Shown one piece after another: positions 17,711 through 26,000 of a stretch of 64,000 bases of DNA. Location of the stretch: positions 434,001 through 498,000 of the forward strand of contig NZ_QNRE01000003.1 of NCBI RefSeq assembly GCF_003315035.1, written 5' to 3'. The notes under the pieces are model-generated. The model did not search any database. It was not told the origin of the DNA and saw only the letters and a list, made by a program, of their open reading frames with translations. Source of the stretch: Nocardia puris. GTDB lineage: Bacteria; Actinomycetota; Actinomycetes; Mycobacteriales; Mycobacteriaceae. Within the stretch, counting starts at the first letter, position 1. Each line of letters starts with the position of its first letter. Position numbers and translations under genes: made by a program.

Positions 17711-18154
17711 ATGAGCGATACTGCGCCCGGCGGCGACGCGGCCGCGCGACACGCCGACCGGTACGGCAGCGCACCGCCCGCCCGCCGCCGCGGACTCGCC
17801 ATCGCGCTCGGTGTCGGTGTGCTCGCGGCCGGTGTGGGCGTCGCCTACCTGGGATTTCAGAAGTACGGGCCCGACGAGATCAACGCCGAACAGCTCGGCT
17901 ACACCGTCGTCGACGATTCCACGCTGAGCGTGCGCGTGAAGGTCAGCCGCGACGATCCGGCCAAGCCCGTGGTGTGTTTCGTGCGGGCGATGGACCGCGA
18001 TGGCGCCGAGGTGGGCCGGCGCGAGGTCCTGGTCGAGGCGTCGGACTCCGGCACTGTCCAGTTCACCACCACGGTCCGCGCGTCGAGCAGGCCCGCCGCG
18101 GGCAGCGTGTACGGGTGCAGTGACAGGGTGCCCGCGTACCTGCGCGCCCCGTAA
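17711..18154 (+). CDS. DUF4307 membrane protein
   Basis: A 147-residue protein with a cytoplasmic N-terminus, one membrane helix ([20 protein letters not shown], about residues 28-47) and an extracytoplasmic beta-rich domain. It ends in the [15 protein letters not shown] pattern seen in DUF4307 proteins. Two cysteines (in VVCFVRAM and VYGCSD) could form a disulfide outside the membrane. GGAGCGAG stands shortly before the ATG. The gene keeps the mycobacterial position between mca and greA (Rv1081c). Function unknown. Confidence 0.85.
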   Translation: MSDTAPGGDAAARHADRYGSAPPARRRGLAIALGVGVLAAGVGVAYLGFQKYGPDEINAEQLGYTVVDDSTLSVRVKVSRDDPAKPVVCFVRAMDRDGAEVGRREVLVEASDSGTVQFTTTVRASSRPAAGSVYGCSDRVPAYLRAP

Positions 18155-18192
18155 TCCGGCCGCCGGATTCGCGATGTCCGGCTACCGTCCCC

Positions 18193-18235
18193 GCGTTTTC
18201 ACCCGCCCAGGCACCGCCCCCACGGGCGAAAACGC
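18193..18235. terminator. Long stem-loop downstream of the DUF4307 gene
   Basis: GCGTTTTCACCCG (18193-18205) pairs with CGGGCGAAAACGC (18223-18235) with one mismatch around a 17-base loop. It starts 38 bases after the stop codon and probably ends that transcript before the greA promoter. There is no long T tract, as is usual in high-GC actinobacteria. Confidence 0.6.
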
Positions 18236-18285
18236 CGGGCGACGTCCGGAAAATTAACTCCGACCTGCATGTTTGTGATTCATGC

Positions 18286-18519
18286 TAAAATGGCGTCACA
18301 CACGGTTCCGGGCCACGGAGCCGTGTTTGCTGCATTGGCGGCCAGCGCTGCTGCGTTCCGGGGTCGGGTTCACCCGGAACCGGGCCTGTCGGGGTTCGTA
18401 GAACTTCCCCAGGATCGCTCTAGCCGTCGGCTGGTGCATGCCCGCCTCCGGGTGGGTACTGCGGCAGTGATCAGGGAATCCCGGCTCGCGCCGGGAACAA
18501 CTACTAGGGAGTGATCGAG
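18286..18519 (+). promoter_or_regulatory. Probable greA promoter with long leader
   Basis: A -10-like TAAAAT at 18286-18291 lies in a locally AT-rich patch. No good -35 is visible. If used, it gives greA a leader of about 220 bases. The leader ends with a CCCGGC-TCGC-GCCGGG hairpin at 18480-18495, then AGGGAG at 18506-18511, eight bases before the ATG. A structured leader could tune greA translation; nothing shows how. Confidence 0.4.
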
Positions 18520-19014
18520 ATGACCGAGACGAATGTGACCTGGCTGACCCAGGAATCGCACGACAGGCTCAAGAGCGAACTCGACGCGCTCATCGCCAAC
18601 CGTCCGGTCATCGCCGCCGAGATCAACGAACGCCGCGAAGAGGGCGATCTCAAGGAGAACGGCGGATACCACGCCGCGCGCGAGGAGCAGGGCCAGCAGG
18701 AGGCGCGCATCCGCCAGCTGCAGGAGCTGCTGAACAACGCCAAGGTCGGCGTCGCGCCCACCAAGTCCGGCGTCGCGCTGCCCGGCTCGGTCGTGAAGGT
18801 CTACTACGACGGCGACGAGTCCGATACCGAGACGTTCCTCATCGCGACCCGCGAGGAGGGCCTCGGCCACTCCGATCTCGAGACCTACTCGCCGAACTCC
18901 CCGCTCGGCGGCGCGCTCATCGACGCGAAGGTCGGCGAGACCAGGGAGTACACCCTGCCCAACGGCAACACCATGAAGGTCACGCTGGTCAGCGCGGAGC
19001 CGTACCACAGCTGA
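18520..19014 (+). CDS. greA: Transcription elongation factor GreA
   Basis: Cleavage factor that reactivates backtracked RNA polymerase by stimulating its endonuclease activity. The N-terminal coiled coil carries the acidic tip ([19 protein letters not shown]). The C-terminal FKBP-like domain includes [18 protein letters not shown] and ends LVSAEPYHS, nearly identical to the mycobacterial protein. The ATG at 18520 is chosen over a GTG at 18511 because AGGGAG lies eight bases upstream and the family starts MTxTxVTWLTQE. Length 164 residues, as expected. Confidence 0.97.
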   Translation: MTETNVTWLTQESHDRLKSELDALIANRPVIAAEINERREEGDLKENGGYHAAREEQGQQEARIRQLQELLNNAKVGVAPTKSGVALPGSVVKVYYDGDESDTETFLIATREEGLGHSDLETYSPNSPLGGALIDAKVGETREYTLPNGNTMKVTLVSAEPYHS

Positions 19015-19245
19015 CCGGTTCGGTCTCCGCGCCGCGGATCGGCACGACCCGCACTGCCGCATCCCGGCGCGTGGACACCGCCGCAGCACCGCGTGTCCGC
19101 CGGATCGGACCGCCGGCCGAAGGACGGTCGCCTCCTGATCGGCCGTTTCCGACCGGACGTGCGGTCTTTCCGGCGGTCTGGTGAGTGACGGACGGTCGAG
19201 CCCCGAGCTGGTTACGCCCGGGCGCCGCGACCCTCGACAGACGCG

Positions 19246-19277
19246 AGCGGCCGCACTCGATCTCGAGTGCGGCCGCT
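19246..19277. terminator. Bidirectional terminator between greA and metB
   Basis: AGCGGCCGCACTCGA and its exact reverse complement are separated by only two bases. This perfect 15-bp stem lies between two convergent genes and can serve both. Confidence 0.8.
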
Positions 19278-19297
19278 TCGTCGTCTTCATGCCGGTG

Positions 19298-20440
19298 TCA
19301 GGCCAGCGCCTGCTCGACGTCGGCCAGCAGATCGCTGACGTCCTCGATCCCCACCGAGAGCCGCACCAGATCGGCGGGCACCTCCAGCACGGACCCCTCG
19401 GTCGAGGCGTGGGTCATGGCGGCCGGATGCTCGATCAGCGACTCGACGCCGCCCAGCGATTCGGCGAGCGTGAAAATCTGTGTGCGCGAGCAGAAGTCGT
19501 GGGCCGCCTCGCGTCCGCCGTGCAGGCGCACCGAGATCATGCCGCCGAACCGGCGCATCTGCTTGTCGGCGACGCCGTGGCCGGGATGCTCGGCCAGGCC
19601 CGGGTAGATCACCTGGGAGATGGCCGGGTGGCCGGTGAAGAACTCGGCCAGCTTCTCGGCGTTGTCGCAGTGGCGCTCCATCCGCACCGCCAGCGTCTTG
19701 GTGCCGCGCAGGGTGAGGAACGCGTCGAACGGGCCGGGCACCGCGCCCGCGCCGTTCTGCAGGAAGGCGAACGCGGTGTCGAGTTCGGCGTCGTCGGTGA
19801 CGAGCGCGCCGCCGACCACGTCGGAGTGGCCGCCCAGGTACTTGGTGGTGGAGTGCAGCACGATGTCGGCGCCCAGCGCCAGCGGCTGCTGCAGGTACGG
19901 GGTGGCGAAGGTGTTGTCGACCACCAGCTTCGCGCCCGCGGTGTGCGCGATGTCGGCCAGCGCGGGGATGTCACCGATGCTCAGCAACGGGTTGGTGGGC
20001 GTCTCGATCCAGACGAGCTTGGTGTTGGGGCGGATGGCCGCGCGCATCTCGTCGGTGTCGAAGACGTGCGCCGGGGAGTGCTCGATGCCCCACTGGCTGA
20101 ACACCTTGTCGATGAGCCGGAAGGTGCCGCCGTAGGCGTCGTCGGGGATGACGATGTGGTCGCCGGGGCGCAGCAGGGCGCGCAGCGCACAGTCGGTGGC
20201 GGCCATGCCGGACGCGAAAGCCCTTCCGTAGCGGCCGGATTCGAGCGCGGCGAGGTTGGCTTCCAGCGCGGTGCGGGTCGGGTTGCCGGTGCGGGCGTAC
20301 TCGTAGCCGCCGCGCAGGCCGCCGACGCCGTCCTGGGCGAAGGTGGAGCTCGCGTAGATGGGCACGTTGACCGCGCCGGTCTGGGGATCGGGATCGAAAC
20401 CGGCGTGCACGGCCCGTGTGGAGAATCCCAGCTCACTCAT
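19298..20440 (-). CDS. metB: Cystathionine gamma-synthase
   Basis: PLP enzyme joining an activated homoserine ester with cysteine to make cystathionine (380 aa). The Cys/Met-metabolism fold is clear: NVPIYASSTFAQDGVGGLRG, YEYARTGNPTR, SGMAATDCALRALL, DDAYGGTF, ETPTNPLLSI, the PLP-lysine motif HSTTKYLGGHSD, and the C-terminal SLGGVESLIEHPAAMTHAS. ATG at 20440 is preferred over the GTG two codons upstream. With cbs three genes away it may contribute to transsulfuration in both directions. Some homologues also act as O-acetylhomoserine sulfhydrylase or lyase, which cannot be excluded. Confidence 0.93.
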   Translation of the reverse strand: MSELGFSTRAVHAGFDPDPQTGAVNVPIYASSTFAQDGVGGLRGGYEYARTGNPTRTALEANLAALESGRYGRAFASGMAATDCALRALLRPGDHIVIPDDAYGGTFRLIDKVFSQWGIEHSPAHVFDTDEMRAAIRPNTKLVWIETPTNPLLSIGDIPALADIAHTAGAKLVVDNTFATPYLQQPLALGADIVLHSTTKYLGGHSDVVGGALVTDDAELDTAFAFLQNGAGAVPGPFDAFLTLRGTKTLAVRMERHCDNAEKLAEFFTGHPAISQVIYPGLAEHPGHGVADKQMRRFGGMISVRLHGGREAAHDFCSRTQIFTLAESLGGVESLIEHPAAMTHASTEGSVLEVPADLVRLSVGIEDVSDLLADVEQALA

Positions 20441-20542
20441 GGCCACAGCCTAGATGCGGCGTTCGCGGGACTTTCGCCGGGGCACCCCCTTTCCCGCGCG
20501 AGGGTCTGCTGCGCGCCCGCGCCTGCCTTTAGGCTGAGGCCC

Positions 20543-21721
20543 ATGGTGACTGTCGAGGAATTGTTCGCTATCGATACCCTGCTCTCCGCCGAGGAGCGCG
20601 AGATCCGGGACACGGTCGCGGCTTTCGCGGCGCAGCGGCTGCGCCCGCACATCGCGGACTGGTTCGAGGCGGGCACCTTCCCGGCCCGCGAGATCGCCCC
20701 CGAGCTGGGCAAACTCGGTCTGCTGGGGATGCATCTGGAGGGGTACGGCTGCGCCGGGATGTCGGCAACGGCGTACGGCCTGGCCTGCCAGGAGCTCGAG
20801 GCGGTGGACTCCGGCGTGCGCAGCATGGTGTCGGTGCAGGGGTCGCTGGCCATGACCGCGATTCACAAGTTCGGCTCCGAGGAGCAGAAGCAGCGGTGGT
20901 TGCCCGAGATGGCGGCGGGCACCGCGCTGGGCTGTTTCGGCCTCACCGAACCCGACTTCGGCTCCAACCCCGGCGGGATGCGCACCCGCGCGGTGCGCGA
21001 CGGCGACGACTGGGTGCTCAATGGCGCGAAGATGTGGATCACCAACGGCACGGTCGCCGATGTCGCGGTGGTGTGGGCGTACGCGCACGAAGGCGACGCC
21101 AAGCCCGTGGTGCGCGGATTCCTGGTGCCGGCCGGCACGCCCGGATTCACCGCTCGTGAGATGCACCACAAGCTCTCGCTGCGGGCGTCGGTGACCGCCG
21201 AACTCGACTTCGACGACGTGCGGCTGCCCGCCGACGCGGTGCTGCCGGACTCGCGCGGGCTGAGCTCACCGCTGGCCTGCCTGAGCGAGGCGCGGTTCGG
21301 CATCGTCTTCGGGGCGCTGGGCGCGGCCCGCGACTGCCTGAGTGCGGCGATCGACTACTCCCGCACCCGCGAGGTGTTCGACAAGCCGCTGGCCGGCTAC
21401 CAGCTCACCCAGGCCAAGCTGGCCGATATGGCGCTCGAGGTGGGCAAGGGGCAGCTGCTGGCGCTGCACCTGGGCCGGCTCAAGGATCGCGGCGAGATCA
21501 CCGCCGAGCAGATCAGCGCGGGCAAGCTCAACAGCACCAGGGAGGCGATCGCCATCGCCCGCGAGTGCCGCACCATCCTCGGCGCGAACGGCATCACGCT
21601 GGACTACCCCGTGCTGCGGCACGCGAACAATCTGGAGTCGGTGCTCACCTACGAGGGCACGGCCGAGGTGCACCAGCTCGTGCTCGGTAAGGCGCTCACC
21701 GACGCCAACGCGTTCCGCTGA
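20543..21721 (+). CDS. Acyl-CoA dehydrogenase, glutaryl-CoA dehydrogenase-like
   Basis: FAD-dependent acyl-CoA dehydrogenase, 392 residues. SVQGSLAMTAIHKFGSEEQK, LGCFGLTEPDFGSNPGGMRT and ARFGIVFGALGAARDCL are close to the glutaryl-CoA dehydrogenase subgroup. The catalytic base is expected in TYEGTAEVHQLVLG. It would oxidise a short acyl-CoA, and if truly glutaryl-CoA dehydrogenase also decarboxylate it to crotonyl-CoA in lysine or tryptophan breakdown; the exact substrate is not proven. The ATG at 20543 follows GAGG by three bases. It is divergent from metB. The last codons are echoed in the repeats downstream. Confidence 0.85.
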   Translation: MVTVEELFAIDTLLSAEEREIRDTVAAFAAQRLRPHIADWFEAGTFPAREIAPELGKLGLLGMHLEGYGCAGMSATAYGLACQELEAVDSGVRSMVSVQGSLAMTAIHKFGSEEQKQRWLPEMAAGTALGCFGLTEPDFGSNPGGMRTRAVRDGDDWVLNGAKMWITNGTVADVAVVWAYAHEGDAKPVVRGFLVPAGTPGFTAREMHHKLSLRASVTAELDFDDVRLPADAVLPDSRGLSSPLACLSEARFGIVFGALGAARDCLSAAIDYSRTREVFDKPLAGYQLTQAKLADMALEVGKGQLLALHLGRLKDRGEITAEQISAGKLNSTREAIAIARECRTILGANGITLDYPVLRHANNLESVLTYEGTAEVHQLVLGKALTDANAFR

Positions 21722-21857
21722 CCGATCGTTCACCCGAAGTGTCGCGCGCACCGGCGGCACCCCGACGCCGACCTGTTCCGCCGACCGATCGTTCGCCCAA
21801 AGTGTTCGCGCGCCGACAGCACCGCGACGCCGACGCATTCCGCTGACCCGATCGCCG
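21701..21857. repeat. 62-63-bp tandem repeats that include the 3' end of the dehydrogenase gene
   Basis: The stretch GACGCCAACGCGTTCCGCTG that closes the coding region, with the following ACCGATCGTTC, recurs in diverged form starting at 21764 and 21826. The repeat starts are 63 and 62 bases apart. The core shared by the copies is GACGCCgAC..TTCCGC..GACC(C)GATCG. It seems that the gene end plus downstream sequence was duplicated twice and has drifted. Confidence 0.65.
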
Positions 21858-21941
21858 GTCGTTTGCCCCAAGCGCCGCAGACGCCGCGCGGCGCTACGGG
21901 GTCACCGCGTAACCCGCTGATTGCCGGGCGCGCGGCCCGGA

Positions 21942-22583
21942 TCAGCGAAAAGCCCTGCGGGACGGCGTGATCGAATCCGCGGGCCGGATCAGGCCGCCGC
22001 CGATCGCGACCGCCAGCGTCGCGCCCACGGTCACCAGAACCGTGACCAGGATCGGCACCGTGACCGACGCGGGAACACCGATCAGGGCCAGCGCGGCCAC
22101 GGCTCCCGCGCCCCACACGAGCACCGCGGCGAACCGGCCCAGGATCCGTCCGTAGGGCGGCGCGCCCACCATCGAGGTGACGATCAGCCGCACCTCCTGT
22201 CCTACCACCGCCGCGACCACCGCGAGCACGATCGCCGCCGCGCACCTCGGCAACCAGGCCACCACGTCACCGAGCAGCGCGCCCACCGCGGTCGGCCCGA
22301 ACACGCCCAGGCCGAGCCAGAGCGCGACCAGCAGAACGGTTCCGGCCGAAGCGGCGGTGAGCAGGCCGGTCGCGCGGTGACCGTACGGGAGCCCGCGCAC
22401 GAGCCGGTCGAAGCCGGTCAGCCGCAGGACGCACGTCACGATCGCGGCGACGGCCCGCGCGACGAACCAGCCCGCGAGCAGGATCGCGAGGAACCCGGCG
22501 ACCATGGTCAGGAAGGTCGCGACCGAACCCCACGCCTCGGCGAACCCCCACTCCGGATCGACCCCCGATCGAGAGGTGTGCAC
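21942..22583 (-). CDS. Multi-pass membrane protein (MscS-TM-like), 213 aa
   Basis: Integral membrane protein with about five helices, including GSVATFLTMVAGFLAILLAG and AAIVLAVVAAVVGQEVRLIV. The pattern of helices with intervening LLGDVVAWLPR resembles the conserved TM-helix repeat found in small mechanosensitive-channel-related proteins, without the MscS beta domain. GTG at 22583 is preceded by AAGGGA seven bases upstream on the minus strand, so a longer frame to 22640 is less likely. The function is unproven. Confidence 0.7.
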   Translation of the reverse strand: MHTSRSGVDPEWGFAEAWGSVATFLTMVAGFLAILLAGWFVARAVAAIVTCVLRLTGFDRLVRGLPYGHRATGLLTAASAGTVLLVALWLGLGVFGPTAVGALLGDVVAWLPRCAAAIVLAVVAAVVGQEVRLIVTSMVGAPPYGRILGRFAAVLVWGAGAVAALALIGVPASVTVPILVTVLVTVGATLAVAIGGGLIRPADSITPSRRAFR

Positions 22584-22820
22584 GGGCCCATCCCTTCGGA
22601 ATCCGACGATGCCGAGCACGGTTGCCCGCCACGGCTCCAAGGCCGGTTATACCCCTGGAAGTGCTCGATCATAGGCAATTGCGATGAATTTGCCATATGC
22701 GTCGCCGCGACAGGCCCCGGTGCGCCGAAGCTGGACGGTCGTCCACAGCCGGACGCACGCGCTCACCGGAAAAGCCCACCGCCCGGACGCGTACGCCGAC
22801 CGTCGCCGTCGGGCCCGAAC

Positions 22821-24209
22821 TCAGGCGCCGATGCGCCCCGTGCTCAGGAACCCGAGCAGGTCGTGGCGGGTGATGACGCCCACGGGCTTGCCGTCCTCGA
22901 CGACCATCAGCGCGTCGGTGTCCGACAGCGCCTTGGTGGCCGCCGAGATCGGCTCGCCCGACCCGATCAGCGGGAACGACGGGCTCATGTGCTCGGCCAC
23001 CGAATCGGTGAGCTGGGCGCGGCCCTCGAACACCGCCGAGAGCAGATCGCGCTCGGTGACGCTGCCCGCCACCTCGCCCGCCATCACCGGCGGCTCCGCG
23101 CCGACGACCGGCATCTGCGACACCCCGTACTCGCGCAGGATCTCGATGGCGTCGCGCAGCGTCTCCGACGGGTGGGTGTGCACCAGGTCGGGCAGGCCGC
23201 CGGTCTTGCCGCGCAGGACGTCGCCGACCAGCGGCTCGGGGCTGCCGTCCAGGCGGCTGCGCAGGAAGCCGTAGGAGCTCATCCACCGGTCGTTGAAGAT
23301 CTTCGAGAGGTAGCCGCGGCCGCCGTCGGGCAGCAGCACCACCACGACCGCGTCCGGATCGCGGCGCGCCACCTCGATGGCGGCCACCACGGCCATGCCG
23401 CAGGAGCCGCCCACCAGCAGGCCCTCCTCGCGGGCCAGCCTGCGGGTCATGTCGAAGGAGTCGGCGTCGGAGACGGCGATGATCTCGTCGGGCACGGCCG
23501 GGTCGTAGGCGGTGGGCCAGAAGTCCTCGCCCACGCCCTCCACCAAGTACGGGCGGCCGGTGCCGCCGGAGTACACCGAGCCCTCCGGATCGGCGCCGAT
23601 GATCTTCACCTTCCCGCCGGAGACCTCCTTGAGGTAGCGGCCGGTGCCGGTGATGGTGCCGCCGGTGCCCACACCCGCGACGAAGTGCGTGACCTTGCCG
23701 TCGGTGTCGCGCCAGATCTCCGGGCCGGTGGTCTCGTAGTGGCTCTCGGGGCCGCCCGGGTTGGAGTACTGGTTCGGCTTCCAGGCGCCCTCGATCTCGT
23801 CGACCAGGCGGTCGGAGACGCTGTAGTAGCTGTCCGGGTGGTCCGGCGGCACGGCGGTCGGGCACACCACCACTTCGGCGCCGTAGGCGCGCAGCACGTT
23901 GCGCTTGTCCTCGGACACCTTGTCGGGGCACACGAACACGCACTTGTACCCGCGCTGCTGGGCGACCAGGGCGAGGCCGACGCCGGTGTTGCCGGACGTC
24001 GGCTCGACGATGGTGCCGCCCGGTTTCAGCAGGCCGTCCCGCTCGGCCGCCTCGATCATCTTGACGGCGATTCGGTCCTTGGAGCTGCCGCCCGGGTTGA
24101 GATATTCGATCTTGGCCGCGACCAGCCCGGCGTTCGGGCCGACGACGCTGTTCAACCGGACCAGGGGCGTGTTGCCGATGAGGTCCACGACATGATCCGC
24201 GATGCGCAT
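22821..24209 (-). CDS. cbs: Cystathionine beta-synthase with C-terminal CBS pair
   Basis: PLP enzyme condensing serine (or a serine ester) with homocysteine to cystathionine, 462 residues. The catalytic domain starts MRIADHVVDLIGNTPLVRLN; the PLP lysine is in LNPGGSSKDRIAV; PTSGNTGVGLALVAQ and GVGTGGTITGTGRYL bind the cofactor phosphate. From residue 340 two CBS motifs follow (THPSETLRDAIEILREYGVS and DALMVVEDGKPVGVITRHDL), which in relatives bind adenosyl ligands. It matches M. tuberculosis Rv1077 over its full length. It lies divergent from the small secreted protein gene. Confidence 0.96.
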   Translation of the reverse strand: MRIADHVVDLIGNTPLVRLNSVVGPNAGLVAAKIEYLNPGGSSKDRIAVKMIEAAERDGLLKPGGTIVEPTSGNTGVGLALVAQQRGYKCVFVCPDKVSEDKRNVLRAYGAEVVVCPTAVPPDHPDSYYSVSDRLVDEIEGAWKPNQYSNPGGPESHYETTGPEIWRDTDGKVTHFVAGVGTGGTITGTGRYLKEVSGGKVKIIGADPEGSVYSGGTGRPYLVEGVGEDFWPTAYDPAVPDEIIAVSDADSFDMTRRLAREEGLLVGGSCGMAVVAAIEVARRDPDAVVVVLLPDGGRGYLSKIFNDRWMSSYGFLRSRLDGSPEPLVGDVLRGKTGGLPDLVHTHPSETLRDAIEILREYGVSQMPVVGAEPPVMAGEVAGSVTERDLLSAVFEGRAQLTDSVAEHMSPSFPLIGSGEPISAATKALSDTDALMVVEDGKPVGVITRHDLLGFLSTGRIGA

Positions 24210-24317
24210 TGCCCCATCGTTGCAGAAGGCTCCGGAGCGGGTTCGCCCACGCCACCCTCGAGGTGACGATTCCGACATCGAGGCACCGGCCGCGCTCCGC
24301 GCTTAGGATCGGGAGCC

Positions 24318-24779
24318 ATGAGGCAGACCTCCATCACCAGGGCCGCCATCGTCCTCGCCGCATCGGCCGCCGCCACCGTCCTCGGATCCGGTGCGTCGGC
24401 GCACGCGGCCACCGTCGGCTTCCCGGACGTCCCGACGGTCGCGCGCGGCGGCCTGTGCTGGACCACCATCCAGACCTGGGCCGACACCAGCCCCGAATGG
24501 CCGGGCCGCGCCATCCTGAACATGCGCGCCGCGCCCGTCTCCGGCGTCGGCCCCGGCCGCTACCCGCTGGCCCCGCTGTGCGAGGTGAAGGCCACGGTGG
24601 CCTGGCGCAATGTGACCACCGGCGCGGCGGGCGTCTACGAGAACATCGTCGTCACCGGCATCTACGGCAGCATCCAGTACGCCCTGTTCCAGGACACCGG
24701 GCCCGGCCGCGTCGACGTCACCGTCACCACCGACGCGCCGAGCATCCCCGCCCACGCCTCCTTCGACGTCCCCGCCTGA
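24318..24779 (+). CDS. Small secreted protein (153 aa)
   Basis: Exported protein of unknown role. It has a clear Sec signal peptide (MRQTSITRAAIVLAASAAAT, then cleavage probably after ASAHA at about residue 30). The mature domain is about 120 residues, beta-rich, with two cysteines (GLCWTTI and APLCEVKA) able to form a disulfide. The C-terminal ASFDVPA end and overall look match a family of small secreted proteins in Nocardia and mycobacteria, but no enzymatic motif is present. Confidence 0.8.
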   Translation: MRQTSITRAAIVLAASAAATVLGSGASAHAATVGFPDVPTVARGGLCWTTIQTWADTSPEWPGRAILNMRAAPVSGVGPGRYPLAPLCEVKATVAWRNVTTGAAGVYENIVVTGIYGSIQYALFQDTGPGRVDVTVTTDAPSIPAHASFDVPA

Positions 24780-24786
24780 CCCATCC

Positions 24787-24817
24787 CGGCCCGCTCGCGT
24801 ACCTCGTGAGCGGGCCG
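24787..24817. terminator. Stem-loop terminator after the secreted protein gene
   Basis: CGGCCCGCTC and GAGCGGGCCG form a perfect 10-bp stem with an 11-base loop, starting seven bases after the stop codon. Confidence 0.7.
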
Positions 24818-24976
24818 CTTGCTGCTCGGCGTACCGGGCGGTGCGGGCGCGTTGGCCCGACAGCCCCGAATACCGTCGACCCGCGCCGATCTCGCATCCT
24901 TCGGTCCCGGCGCGACGCGCGACCGTCGTCCCTGGTGAGCGGCCCGGGCGGGCGCGAGCACGTACCATGTCTGAAC

Positions 24977-25957
24977 GTGGGCGCACCTAGGATCAGCTGG
25001 CGCACGGCCGCCGTGACCGGTGCCGCGACGCTGATCGCGGGATCGGGCGCGGGCACCGCGTCGTGGGTGGCGTATCGATGGTTGATGGCGCAGGCGGGGG
25101 CGGCGCGCGGCGTCATCGGACGCGACACCTCCAAGCCCCCGGAGGCCGACGGCATCTACACCGCGGGCTGCGCGGCGCCCGAACCGTGGCGCACCGGCAA
25201 GCACGCCGACCTGCACCTGATGATCTTCGGCGACTCCACCGCGGCCGGTGTGGGATGCGCCGACGCCGAGGGCGTACCCGGCGTGCGGATCGCCCGCGCG
25301 CTGGCCGAGGCCACCGGCAAGCGAATCCGGTTGAGCACCAAGGCGATCTCCGGCGCCACCTCCAAGGGCCTCGCGGGCCAGGTGGACGCGATGTTCGTCG
25401 CGGGGCCGCCGCCCGACGCGGCCGTGATCTTCGTCGGCGCCAACGACATCACCAAGAAGCACTCGATCAGCGCCTCGGCGCGCAGGCTGGGCGCGGCGGT
25501 GGCCCGCCTGCACCTGGCGGGCAGCGTGGTCGTGGTGGGCACCTGTCCCGATCTGGGCACCGTCGCGGCCATCCCGCAGCCGCTGCGCACCATCGTCCAC
25601 AACTGGAGCGTGCGGCTGGCCAAGGCGCAGTTCGCCGTCACCACGGCCGCGGGCGGGCACCCGGTGCAGATGGGCGTGCTCGGCCGCGAATTCCTCGCCG
25701 CGCCCGACGAGATGTTCTCCGCCGACGGCTTCCACCCGTCGGCGGCGGGCTACGAACTGGCGGCGGCGCAGATCCTTCCGGTGCTGCTCGAGGCGCTGGA
25801 ACGGCGCGGCGTCGACACCGACGACGGCGCGGCGCGGGCCCGGCGCGGGCTCGCGGCGCGGCTGGTCGCGATGGTCGCCCAGAAACCGGCGGCCGACGCC
25901 GGAGCGCGCAATGGCCGGGGCGACGTTCCCGGCGCTCTCCACATTCGGTACACATAG
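24977..25957 (+). CDS. SGNH/GDSL-type esterase, membrane anchored or exported
   Basis: Serine hydrolase of the SGNH superfamily, matching M. tuberculosis Rv1075c in place and pattern. Block I is LMIFGDSTAAGVG with the nucleophile serine, the asparagine block is FVGANDITKKHS, and the catalytic Asp/His pair is in SADGFHPSAAGY. An N-terminal hydrophobic stretch (TAAVTGAATLIAGSGAGTAS) suggests export or membrane attachment. GTG at 24977 is the best start in frame, though the ribosome binding site is weak. Substrates are unknown; relatives act on short acyl esters. Confidence 0.85.
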   Translation: MGAPRISWRTAAVTGAATLIAGSGAGTASWVAYRWLMAQAGAARGVIGRDTSKPPEADGIYTAGCAAPEPWRTGKHADLHLMIFGDSTAAGVGCADAEGVPGVRIARALAEATGKRIRLSTKAISGATSKGLAGQVDAMFVAGPPPDAAVIFVGANDITKKHSISASARRLGAAVARLHLAGSVVVVGTCPDLGTVAAIPQPLRTIVHNWSVRLAKAQFAVTTAAGGHPVQMGVLGREFLAAPDEMFSADGFHPSAAGYELAAAQILPVLLEALERRGVDTDDGAARARRGLAARLVAMVAQKPAADAGARNGRGDVPGALHIRYT

Positions 25958-26000
25958 AGGTGCCAGTACAAAACTGAGCAGCACGCACGAAGGAGCCCTC

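Noticed and set aside
19185-20450. Extension of the acyl-CoA dehydrogenase frame upstream across metB to 19181
   Set aside because: The added 450 residues are antisense to metB and low-complexity; the family starts at the ATG at 20543.
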